A stretch of DNA of 64,000 bases from Lolium rigidum (lineage: Eukaryota; Streptophyta; Magnoliopsida; Poales; Poaceae): NCBI RefSeq assembly GCF_022539505.1, contig NC_061510.1, positions 266,237,687 through 266,301,686 of the forward strand. The letters run 5' to 3'. A model generated the notes under the pieces. It searched no databases. It was given only the letters and a program-made list of their open reading frames with translations, and was not told where the DNA came from. Positions 33,342 through 44,273 of this stretch are shown one piece after another. The first letter of the stretch is position 1. Each line of letters starts with the position of its first letter. A program made the position numbers and the translations under genes.

Positions 33342-33946
33342 TTTAACCTATTTAATTATAGATTCGTAGGTCGATTTTTTTACGTACCTTTTTTATTATT
33401 ACTCTACTATGCAGCACATATGTGTTTGCCCGTCGAGTGAAACTCGGAGGAAGAGGGATCACTCGGAAGGAGAGAAGAAGGAGGGATGCAAATGAGAGTT
33501 TCCCGGAGAGCATTATGGTGTCTCCCCTTTTTCGGGTGATGATGTTGACTGTTGTGCAGGGTTTGTCAGTGAGCAGGAGGTGCGAGCGAGCGAGCGAGCG
33601 AGTCGAGCGAGGCCGAGAATGAGAGAGATTTGTTTTTTTTGTGAGAGGGACAACCGAAGGATCCTGAAGGACCCGGAGACTTCCAATACGCATCCTGATG
33701 CGTCTTCTCTTGACAAAGAAAATGGCTGGGAGTTTGCGTACCTATTGCACGTGACTTGTGCTCACCGAAGTGTGGGACCTCACGCATGGGCACCACACGT
33801 AAGTGACAGACCTGTTGGTGTAAAAACTCGGTTGATTATTATAGTGCATTAGAACAAAGTTTCCTATGGATTCAAGGGTAGGAAATCCAAGTTAACTCAT
33901 TTACATGACATTATTTTTTCCATGAAGCAAAGTTAACACATCTATC
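33342..33946. other. Unassigned sequence right of the Helitron candidate
   Basis: It contains a (GAGC)n microsatellite near 33583-33604 and, at 33750-33872, one copy of an inverted repeat whose partner lies within the satellite at 34630-34752. No gene is recognised. Confidence 0.6.
33750..33872 (+). repeat. Inverted repeat arm, left copy
   Basis: Starts CGTGACTTGTGCTCACCGAAG and contains GGGACCTCACGCATGGG. Its reverse complement occurs at 34630-34752 with about 80-85% identity by eye. The arms flank about 760 bp of mostly satellite DNA. Confidence 0.85.
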
Positions 33947-34629
33947 AATTGGTACATTTTGGAGTGACTAAGAAGGATCCATGCTTACCTTTTCGTTTTC
34001 ACGTGTTAAACTTGTTTAAATCTTGGTCAAACCTAGGATTTGACAGAGATTCAAATGGGCGGAAAATTCAAAAAAAAAACAGAAAAATGAAAAACCAAAG
34101 CACATACGTAGTTTTCTTATGTCATATAGTAAGCATTCAAGTTGATAAACAAGGTCTAGACATATTCAAAACATACAAATCATGTATGTACCCCTAACCC
34201 TAAACTATGTCTTATGAAGTCAAGCATGAAGAGAAGTGGTTTTGGGTTTCAAACATGGAAATTTCAAAAACCTCCCAAAAACTTCATTTAGAGTGACTAA
34301 GAAGGATAAATGCTTCCCTTTTCATTTTCATGTTTTAAACTTGTTTAAATCTTGGTAAAACCTAGGATCTGACCAAGATTCAAATGGGCATCAAAAATAA
34401 AAAAATCAGAAAAATGAAAAACCAAAGCACATAGTCTTCTTATGTCATATAGTAAGCATTAAAGTTGATAAACAAGGTCTAGACGTATTCAAACCTAACA
34501 AATCATGTATCTACCCCTAACCCTAAACTTGTCTTATGAAGTCAAGCATGAAGAGAAGTTGTTTTGGGTTTCAAACATGGAAATTTCAAAAACCCTCTCA
34601 AAGAGCTTCATTTTGGAGTGACTAAGAAG
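33947..34629. repeat. Satellite array, block 2, about two monomers
   Basis: Same monomer as block 1, with markers CATGGAAATTTCAAAAACC at about 34254 and 34578. These copies carry the variant GGATCCATGCTTACC/GATAAATGCTTCCC. The block ends in AAGGATCCAT, where the inverted patch begins. Confidence 0.9.
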
Positions 34630-34752
34630 GATCCATAGGAAACTATGTACTAATAGAGTATAATGATCACCCGAGTTATTAGAGCAACAAGTCTGTCACT
34701 TACGTGTGGTTCCCATGCGTGAGGTCCCACACTTCAGTGAGCACAAGTCACG
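34630..34752 (-). repeat. Inverted repeat arm, right copy, replacing part of a satellite monomer
   Basis: The reverse complement of 33750-33872. On the left the monomer runs to AAGGATCCAT, and on the right it resumes at GTAGTCTTCTTATGTC, so about half a monomer is missing and this patch stands in its place. There is no target duplication, which argues against simple transposition. Confidence 0.8.
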
Positions 34753-37700
34753 TAGTCTTCTTATGTCATATAGTAAGCATTCAATTAAGTTGATAAACAA
34801 GGTCTAGACATATCAAACCAGAAAAATCATGTATCTACCCCCTATATATCCCTAAACCCCGACTTATGAAGTCAAGCATGAAGAGAAGAAGTGGTTTTTG
34901 GTTTCAAACATGGAAATTTCAAAAACCCTCCCAAGAGCTTCATTTTGGAGTGACTAGTTAAGACGCATACATGCTTACTTTTTCATATTCATGTTTTAAA
35001 CTTGTTCAAATCTTGGTCAACAAACCTACGATTTGACGAAGATTCAAATGGGTATAAAAAAATTAAAACCAAGGTCTGCTCATGTCATATAGTAAGCATT
35101 CAATTAAATTGATAAACAAGGTCTAGACATATTCAAACTAGTAGGAAAATCATGTATATATCTACCCCCTAACCCTAAACTATGTCTTATGAAGTCAAGC
35201 ATGCATGAATTAAGAAAAGTGGTTTTTGGTTTTCAAGCATGGAAATTTCAAAAACCCTCCCAAGAGCTACATATTGGAGTGACTAAGAAGGATAGATGCT
35301 TAATTTTTCATATTCATGTTTTAAACTTGATTAAATCATGGTCAAACCTAGAATTTGACCAAGATTCAAATGGGCATAAAAATTCAAAAAAAATGAAAAA
35401 CCAATGCACATAGTCATCTTATGTCATCTAGTAAGCATTCAATTAAGTTGATAAACAATGTCTAGACATATTCAAACCAGAAAATTCATGTATCAAGCTA
35501 ACCCTAACCCCAAACTCTGTCTTATGAAGTCAAGCATGAAGAGAAGTACGTGGTTTTTTGGTTTCAAACATGGAAATTTCAAAAACCCTCTCAAGAGCTT
35601 CATTTTGGAGTGACTACGAATGATACATGCTTAATTTTTCATATTCATGTTTTAAACTTGTTTAAATCATGGTCAAACCTAGGATTTGGCCAAGATTCAA
35701 ATGGGCAAAATTTAAAAAAAAATCAAGGCACATAGTCTTCTTATGTCATATAGTAAGCATTCAATTAAGTTGATAAACAAGGTCTAGACATATTCAAACG
35801 AGAGAAATCATGTATCTACCCCCTAACACTAAACTCTGTCTCATGAAGTCAAGCGCATGCATGAAGATATGTGGTTTTTGGTTTCAAACATGGAAATTTC
35901 AAAAACCATCCCAAGAGCTTCATTTCGAAGTGATTAATTAAGAAGCATACATGCATGCTTACTTTTTCATATTCATGTTTTAAACTTATTCAAATCTTGG
36001 TGAAACCTAGGATTTGACCAAGATTCAAATGGGTATAAAAATTAAAAAAAACAAAAAAGGTCTTCTTATGTTATATAGTAGGCATTCAATTAAGTTGATA
36101 AACAAGGTCTAGACATATTCAAACAAGAAAAATCAAGCATGTATCTACCCCTAACCCTAAACTCTGTTTCATGAAGTCAAGCATGAAGATATGTGGTTTT
36201 TGGTTTCGAACATGGAAATTCAAAAACCCTCCCAAGAGCTTCATTTTGAAGTGACTAAGAAGCATACATGCTTACTTTTTCATATTCATGTTTTTAACTT
36301 ATTCAAATCTTGGTGGAACCAAGGATTTGACCAAGATTCAAATGGGTATAAAAGTTCAAAAAAACAAGGTCTTCTTATATGTTATATAGTAAGCATTCAA
36401 TTAATTTGATAAACAAGGTCTACACATATTCAAACCAGGAAAATCATGTATCTACCCCCTAACCCTAAACTCTGTCTTATGAAGTCAAGCATGCATGAAG
36501 AGAAGTGGTTTTTGGTTTCAAGCATGGAAATTTCAAAAACCCTCCCAAGAGCTACATATTGGAGTGACTAATAGAAGGATAGATGCTTAATTTTTCATAT
36601 TCATGTTTTAAACTTGTTTAAATCATGGTCAAACCTAGGATTTGACCAAGATTCAAATGGGCATAAAAATTCAAAAGAAAAAACAATAAAATGAAAAACC
36701 AATGCACATAGTCATCTTATGTCATCTAGTAAGCATTCAATTAAGTTGATAAACAAGGTCTAGACATATTCAAACCAGAAAATTCATGTATCAAGCTACC
36801 CCTAACCCCAAACTCTGTCTTATGAAGTCAAGCATGAAGAGAAGTACGCGGTTTTTTGGTTTCAAACATGGAAATTTCAAAAACCCTCTCAAGAGCTTCC
36901 ATTTTGGAGTGACTACGAAGGATACATGCTTAATTTTTCATATTCATGTTTTAAACTTGTTTAAATCATGGTCAAACCTAGGATTTGGCCAAGATTCAAA
37001 TGGGCAAAATTTTAAAAAAAAATCAAGGCACATAGTCTTCTTATGTCATATAGTAAGCATTCAATTAAGTTGATAAACAAGGTCTAGACATATTCAAACG
37101 AGAGAAATCATGTATCTACCCCCTAACCCTAAACTCTGTCTCATGAAGTCAAGCGCATGCATGAAGATATGTGGTTTTTGGTTTCAAACATGGAAATTTC
37201 AAAAACCCTCCCAAGAGCTTCATTTCGAAGTGATTAATTAAGAAGCATACATGCATGGTTACTTTTTCATAGTCATGTTTTAAACTTATTCAAATCTTGG
37301 TGAAACCTAGGATTTGACCAAGATTCAAATGGGTATAAAAATTCAAAAAAAAACAAAAAAGGTCTTCTTATGTTATATAGTAGGCATTCAATTAAGTTGA
37401 TAAACAAGGTCTAGACATATTCAAACAAGAAAAATCATGCATGTATCTACCCCTAACCCTAAACTCTGTTTCATGAAGTCAAGCATGAAGATATGTGGTT
37501 TTTGGTTTCGAACATGGAAATTCAAAAACCCTCCCAAGAGCTTCATTTTGAAGTGACTAAGAAGCATACATGCTTACTTTTTCATATTCATGTTTTTAAC
37601 TTATTCAAATCTTGGTGGAACCAAGGATTTGACCAAGATTCAAATGGGTATAAAAATTCAAAAAAACACAAGGTCTTCTTATGTTATATAGTAAGCATTC

Positions 37701-38752
37701 AATTATTTTGATAAACAAGGTCTACACATATTCAAACCAGGAAATTATGTATCTACCCCCTAACCCTAAACTCTGTCTTATGAAGTCAAGCATGCATGAA
37801 GAGAAGTGGTTTTTGGTTTCAAGCATGGAAATTTCAAAAACCCTCCCAAGAGCTTCATTTTGGAGTGACTAAGAAGCATACGTACGTGCTTACTTTTTCA
37901 TATTCATGTTTTAAACTTGTTCAAATCTTGGTCAAACCTATGATTTGACCAAGATTCAAATGGGTATAAAAAATGAAAACCAAGGTCTTCTTATGTCATA
38001 TAGCAAGCATTCAATTAAGTTGATAAATAAGGTCTAGACATATTCAAACCAGAAAAATCATGTATCAAGCTACCCCTAACCCCTAATTAACTTTGTCTTA
38101 TGAAGTCAAGCATGAAGATAAGTATGTGGTTTTTTGGTTTCAAACATGGAAATTTCAAAAACCCTCTCAAGATCGAGCTTCATTTTGGAGTGACTACGAA
38201 GGATACATGCTTACTTTTTCATATTCATGTTTTAAACTTGTTTAAATCATGGTCAAACCTAGGATTTGACAAAGATTCAAATGGGCATAATTTAAAAAAA
38301 ACAAAAAATGAAAAACCAAGGCACATAGTCTTCTTATGTTATATTGTAAGCATTCAATTAAGTTGATAAACAAGGTCTAGACATATTCAAACCAGAGAAA
38401 TCATGTATCTACCCCCTAACCTAAACTCTGTCTCATGAAGTCAAGCATGATGATATGTGGTTTTTGGTTTCAAACATGGAAATTTCAAAAACCCTCCCAA
38501 GAGCTTCATTTTGAAGTGATTAATTATGAAGCATACATGCATGCTTACTTTTTCATATTCATGTTTTAAACTTATTCAAATCTTGGTGAAACCTAGGATT
38601 TGACCAAGATTCAAATCCGTATAAAAATTAAAAAACAAAATAAAAAAACAAGGTCTTCTTATGTTATATAGTAAGCATTCAATTAAGTTGATAAATAAGG
38701 TCTAGACATATTCAAACCAGAAAAATCATGTATCTACCCCTAACCCCAAGCA
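34753..38752. repeat. Satellite array, block 3, about 12 monomers in a four-monomer higher-order repeat
   Basis: Monomers average about 325 bp. Distinct variants recur every fourth monomer. The variant AAGTCAAGCGCATGCATGAAG is at 35846 and 37146 (exactly 1300 bp apart). GGTTTCGAACATGGAAATTC is at about 36203 and 37505. AGTACGTGG/AGTACGCGG with a six-T run is at about 35546 and 36846. Each monomer carries a CCTAACCCTAAAC-type motif close to the plant telomere repeat. The last monomer stops at CCCCTAACC near 38752. Confidence 0.92.
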
Positions 38753-40083
38753 TGTATCTCGGTTGTTTGCGCTATGATACAATATCTACCTATGTTACAC
38801 TAATCTCCTCTCTCCTACTTAATTAGCTGCCACATCGGCAGTTTTGTGGGACCAATGTGTATGATACTAGCTATGATACTAGCACTATCATGTGGGTACC
38901 TAAATCTCGAGTCAAAGTTTGACACGAGACCGATGTGGACTTTATTAATGGTGGAAGGGAGTAACAATCATAAGCACATTATTATTATTGATTGAACAAC
39001 ATTTTATTTGATGTGCCATAAGAAGTTTAGAATCTCCTAGCCCCTGGAGGTGGCGTTTTGGCACACACGTGCATATGCACCGATTATTGAAAATAATAAA
39101 AAAACAATTATATAAATGTTAAAAAAATCTGACATAATTTTTTTGGTATACATTGTGACATCCTATGTTCGTTCATAAGTTTTCGTGGAAAAACAACATT
39201 TTGTGTGGTGTGTACAAAAAAGGCAAAAAATGTACGTAGTCGTGTTACAGCATCAAAATTTGTCTTTTTTACAGGAGCCACATTTTTTTAAAAAAAACTT
39301 ATGTACCAACATAAAATGTCTAGATATACATGTAAAATTTCAGTTTAGAATTTTTGGACACTTTGAAATGTGGATTCACATAATGGATTCCTCTACCTCG
39401 ACCCCCTTGGATTCCTGAACAGACTTACAGTACTACTAGTAGGGCCTACTATTTATTATTATTATTATTACCTACTGCAGGCAAAATTTAATCTCATCGA
39501 GCGGTAAAATTCCCCGCCAACGCCCAAATATCTCGCGCCGCAAAGTTTCAGATCTGCGAATATTTTTTTCCCTCAAAAGAAGGACTGCGAAATTCCCTTT
39601 TTCTCCTCTATCGCCCGGCTTCGCCCTAGTTTCGCCCGCAAGCCCTCAGAGAAACCGCTCCTCTTACCTACCTCCCACCTTCACGGCCGCCGCACCGGAA
39701 AATCACCGCCGCACTTCGCCGTTCAAGCTGCCACGGCTTCAAACCTCGAGGCTGCCCTATCCGCTTGATCTGCACCTACTCCGGCGTCCACCGCACCGTA
39801 TCTCGTTCGCCGACTCTATCGACCACCGCACCTGACCAGCTTCGCCGACACCGACGTCCCCGTGCACTGCACATCATCTGCTTCACCGACCTTCTACTTC
39901 GGCCGGCGCGCTGAACACTTCATCGACCGCCCAGCATGTCCTTCACCGACCCCCCAAGATCTGCTTCCCCGGCACCCACCGCAACAGCAGTCCCCTCGCC
40001 GACCTCCGCGTCACCCGTAAGAACGCGGAACACGTCTAAACGCCGCCCAGAAATAGGTAACCAGACATCCCTGCGCGTTTTGT
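38753..40083. other. Unassigned sequence between the satellite and element 2
   Basis: 38753-39030 has repeated CTATGATACTAG motifs. 39060-39440 is AT-rich with homopolymer runs and a short (ATT)n at about 39450. 39490-40078 becomes GC-rich with GCCGCACCGG-like phrases, similar in style to 53930-54280, and could be the 5' end of an old transposon or gene. No credible gene. It ends with TTTGT (40079-40083), the target duplication of element 2. Confidence 0.6.
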
Positions 40084-41014
40084 TGATAGGGCAAAGGTGG
40101 CCGATCTTTCGATGAGACGTGGATAGATCGATTTGTTGGTGGAGTTCGTGCTTGACGATCCGACTACACGTGCAAAGCTCGTGCGCCAATGCAATCGCTA
40201 GGACAATCTCCGGGAGTTACCGATCTTGCGGATGCACGATCAGCCCGACCAGCGAGGGTCTTAATTCCTACCCGAAATCGAGAACAAGTAAGAACTAATG
40301 ATGCAATCAGAATATTGCGGATGTAAGATGAAAGCTTTATTGAATAAGGTGGGATTCCGAATAGTCGGTCTTGTTCTGGGCGTTGGCCTCAAAAGAAGTA
40401 CACGAGAGTTGCAGCAATGGCTAACTTTTAGTCTAATCAAAATCCCCCGTCTAAACGTGACGGCTATGGGGGTATTTAAAGGAGGAAAAGGTGGGGTTTC
40501 GGCCAGCCATGCATATGGTGGCCGAACCAAACCCTAGAAGGCCTTTCCTCCTTCAGTACGGCTCTAAAAAGTGGCTGACTTAAATCCCGCGAAAATTACA
40601 TGGGCCTGGCCCAAAACTAAAGGTGTCGCAGCACCATGAACTCATGTGGACGAAATTATGAAGTGGAGAACTCTATATTTCGTCCATGCCTTCATCTCCA
40701 ATTATGGTGGCTTCAAAGTTCTGAAATCTCCACTCGCAGCGTCTTCTTCAATCCTCATATGTTTGCTGCCATCTCCTCCATGTGTGATCATGCTCCAATG
40801 CTTGTCCTCCTCATCCATGCTTGGTCCATCATTCCTAAGAGTAACAAACATATCTGATTTAGGCAGCATCATATTCTCGTGTATGTGAGGAATAGTTCCA
40901 AGAAACGAAAGTACACGATAGTTCGGTTGTTTGGCACGAGCTCGAGTGATTGGTCCTTGTATTTGTGTCGCTGTAGGTACAGCGGTTGTATCAAGAGATG
41001 GGATGTCCTCATCA
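40084..41014 (-). repeat. 3' LTR of element 2
   Basis: On minus it starts TGATGAGGACATCCCATC at 41014 and ends CCTTTGCCCTATCA at 40084. The first roughly 250 bp on minus are also the last coding part of pol. Confidence 0.93.
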
Positions 41015-41513
41015 TGCCCCCTTCTTGAATTGAAGTCGTCCTCGACGAAAACTCCTCTTCTTCACCAAAGTAAGGCTTCAAATCTGCAATGTTAAATGTA
41101 GGACTAACCGGACCCAATTCTGCAGGAAGCTCAAGTTTATATGCATTATCATTTATTTTCTCTAACACCTTAAAAGGACCAGCAGCGCGTGGCATTAGTT
41201 TTGACTTGCGCAATTCAGGAAAACGATCTTTGCGCAAATGCAACCAAACAAGATCACCAACATCAAACACAACATGTTTTCTTCCTCTATCCCCAGCAAT
41301 TTTATACTTAGTATTCATGCGTGCTATGTTGTCTTTAGTAGTCTCATGCAATTTTAGTATCAATTCAGCACGGTTTGTAGCATCCAAACTATTTTGCACT
41401 GGAAGATGGTAAAGGCAGTAAATCAATAGGTGCACGTGGAACAAAACCATACACAATCTCAAATGGGCACTTCTTAGTGGTAGAATGCAGCGAATGATTG
41501 TAAGCAAATTCAA
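40869..41513 (-). pseudogene. Element 2 integrase C-terminus extending into the 3' LTR
   Basis: It contains KHVVFDVGDLVWLHLRKDRF and GPFKVLEKINDNAYKLELPA (GPY/F-type module), then FNIADLKPYFGEEEEFSSRT and TSIQEGG. Near 41015 the frame changes; in the neighbouring frame the acidic DEDIPSLDTT and a tail with GPITRARAKQ and ENMMLPKSD continue through the LTR. No chromodomain is seen. This tail is conserved in element 1, which suggests it matters in cis or as a targeting module. Confidence 0.78.
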
Positions 41514-42299
41514 TATGAGGTAAACATTCTTCCCACAATTTTAAGTTCTTCTTCAAAACAGCCCGCGACATAGTAGATAAAGTTCTATTTACTACTTCAG
41601 TGTGTCCATCAGTTTGGGGATGACATGTAGTACTAAACAACAATTTAGTCCCCAACTTAGCCCATAAACATCTCCAAAAGTGGCTAATAAACTTAGTATC
41701 AAGATCAGAAACAATACTATTTGGCACACCATGTAAACGCACAATTTGCGAAAGAACAAATCAGCAACATGTGTAGCATCATCGGTTTTGTGACATGGAA
41801 TAAAGTGTGCCATCTTAGAGAACCTATCCACAACAACAAAGATACTATCCCTCCCCTTCGTGTACGAGGCAAACCCAAAACGAAATCCATAGAAATATCC
41901 TCCCAAGGTACACTAGGAACAGGAAGAGGCATATATAAACCATGTGGATTAAGTCGAGACTTAGCTTTTTGACATGTAGTGCAGCGTGCCACAAATCTCT
42001 CAACATCTCGACGCATACGTGGCCAAAAGAAATGTGCAGCAAGTACATCTTCCGTCTTCTTCACACCAAAGTGTCCCATCAATCCTCCTCCATGCGCCTC
42101 CTGTAACAACAAAAGACGAACGGAACCATCTGGGATGCATAGCTTGTTAGCACGGAACACAAATCCATCATTGAGGACGAATTTGTTCCATGTTCTACCA
42201 TCTTTACAATTCAGCAACACATCTTTAAAATCAGCATCAAGCAAGTATTGTTCCTTTATGGTTTCTAATCCAAAAATCTTGAAGTCAAGTTGAGATAGC
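41389..42299 (-). pseudogene. Element 2 integrase core
   Basis: The zinc-binding part is visible as [20 protein letters not shown] followed by [13 protein letters not shown] (HHCC type). The catalytic core starts at [18 protein letters not shown] (first Asp), changes frame near 41850 and 41740, and continues with [16 protein letters not shown] (second Asp) and [16 protein letters not shown] (catalytic Glu). It would insert the cDNA into the genome. Confidence 0.88.
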
Positions 42300-42842
42300 A
42301 TAGTATAACGGCGCGACAAAGCATCAGCAATAACATTATCTTTACCCTTTTTGTGTTTGATAACATAAGGAAAAGACTCTATAAACTCAACCCACTTTGC
42401 ATGGCGACGATTCAACTTAGCTTGACTACGAATATGCTTCAAAGATTCATGATCGGAATGTATAACAAATTCTTTAGGCCATAAATAATGTTGCCAAGTT
42501 TCTAATGTCCGAACCAGTCGCATATAATTCTTTATCATAAGTAGAATAGTTCGGACTAGGCCCACTCAATTTTTCACTAAAATATGCTACAGGTTTGCCC
42601 TCTTGTAATAACACACCTCCCAAACCAATTCCACTAGCATCACATTCAAGCTCAAAAGTCTTATTGAAATCGGGAAGTTGGAGTAATGGAGCATGTGTTA
42701 ACTTATCTTTCGTAATCATGAAGGCGTCTTGTTGTGCATCGCCCCACACAAAGGGCACATCCTTCTTTGTAAGCTCATTCAGCGGCGCAGCAATGGATCC
42801 AAAATCTTTAACAAAGCGCCTATAGAAGCCAGACGAGGCCAA
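42300..42842 (-). pseudogene. Element 2 RNase H
   Basis: Follows RT in another frame (42474-42842) with [20 protein letters not shown], then FELECDASGIGLGGVLLQEG (first catalytic Asp) and STYDKELYA (catalytic Glu). A frame change near 42500 leads to [13 protein letters not shown] and [16 protein letters not shown] (42300-42565), the end of RNase H. It would degrade the RNA strand during reverse transcription. Confidence 0.88.
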
Positions 42843-43440
42843 GAAAACTCCTCACTTGTGTGACCGTCTTTGGCTGCGGCCAACTCTCAATTGCCTCAAT
42901 CTTGGCTGGATCAACTTCAATTCCCTGCGCAGTAACAACATAGCCAAGAAACGCAACTCGATTGGTGCAAAAGGTGCACTTCTCAAGATTACCATACAAA
43001 CGCGCATCACGTAACGCATTGAAAACAGCACGTAAATGATCCAAATGTTCCTCCAAAGATTTGCTATAAATCAGAATATCATCAAAGTATACCACCACAA
43101 AACGTCCAATAAAAGCACGTAAAACTTCGTTCATCAGTCTCATGAAAGTACTAGGTGCATTAGTTAAACCAAAGGGCATTACTAACCACTCATATAAGCC
43201 GAACTTAGTTTTAAACGCTGTTTTCCATTCATCTCCTAATTTCATACGAATCTGGTGGTAACCACTACGCAAATCAACTTTAGAGAACATAACAGAACCA
43301 CTCAATTCATCAAGCATATCATCTAAACGAGGTATTGGATGACGGTATCGAATGGTAATATTATTAATAGTTCTACAATCGAGTACACATGCGTGAAGAA
43401 CCATCCTTCTTAGGTACCAAGATAATAGGAACAAGCACAT
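42820..43440 (-). pseudogene. Element 2 reverse transcriptase
   Basis: An open stretch of 206 codons with nearly the whole gypsy RT domain: [55 protein letters not shown], the catalytic [11 protein letters not shown] (YFDD at residues 118-121) and [13 protein letters not shown]. The start of the domain ([13 protein letters not shown]) is visible in another frame just upstream (about 43390-43440), so a frameshift separates them. It would copy RNA into DNA. Confidence 0.9.
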
Positions 43441-43835
43441 GGGCTAAGAGACTCACGAATGTAACCTTTATCTTGGAGAACCTGAATTTGTCGCTCGAAT
43501 CTCTTTCGTCTCTTCAGGATTGGTACGGTATGGTGCACGGTTGGGCAGCGACGCTCCCGGAATCAAGTCAATCTGGTGTTCTATGCCACGGATAGGTGGT
43601 AGTCCAGGAGGAACATCTTGTGGGAACACATCAATGAATTCTCGCAAAAGGTTAGCAACCGCAGTGGAAAAGAAGGAGGCATATCCTCAAATGAAAACGA
43701 ACTTCTTTGCAAATGATAGCATAGCATTGAGTAGTGTTCACATCAAGTTCAGCAATATCAGATTTGCTAGCAAGCAAACAAGGATTTTTCAAACGAATTT
43801 CAGTAGCATGGTTCGAATCAGATTTAGTATTAGTC

Positions 43836-44230
43836 CTATGTGGAACAAAATCTGCAAGCAACAATCCGATTCTCACTCTTAAGTTTCTCCTCGTTTTTTA
43901 CTCTACTAGCTCTAGCAAGATCATCTTTTAGTATTTGTTCGAGAGTCATAGGTTTGAGACCAATTTTCTTTCCATCATGCATAAGAGAATATTGATTAGT
44001 TTTACCATTATGAACAGATTCTCTATCAAATTGCCAAGGTCTACCAAGTAACAAAGAACAAGCTTGCATAGGTACAACATCACAATCCACAAAATCGAAT
44101 ATGTACCAATGGTAAAATGCACACGTGTAGTTCTTGTTACCTTGAGCTTCCGAGAGCTCTCAAACCATTGTATGTAGTATGGATGTGTGCGCTTGTCTTG
44201 TAGGAAGAGAAAGCTTCTCCACCATATCAA
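43836..44230 (-). pseudogene. Element 2 protease remnant
   Basis: Two overlapping frames (43946-44230, 43836-44090) carry the second half of a retroviral-type aspartic protease, with CDVVPMQACSLLLGRPWQFD and the following KTNQYSLMHDGKKIGLKP. The first half, with the active-site Asp, is scrambled by frame changes. It should have processed the polyprotein. Confidence 0.75.
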
Positions 44231-44273
44231 CGCTAGCCGTATTATTGCAGACTCCCTCCATCAATGATGATCC

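Noticed and set aside
29583..38752. Many short ORFs such as MKSSMHEEKWFLVSS in the satellite
   Set aside because: They recur once per monomer and break at variable places, a product of the tandem repeat and not genes.
34753..38752. Regular repeats resembling a CRISPR array
   Set aside because: The unit is 325 bp with no unique spacers and the genome is a plant's. It is a satellite.
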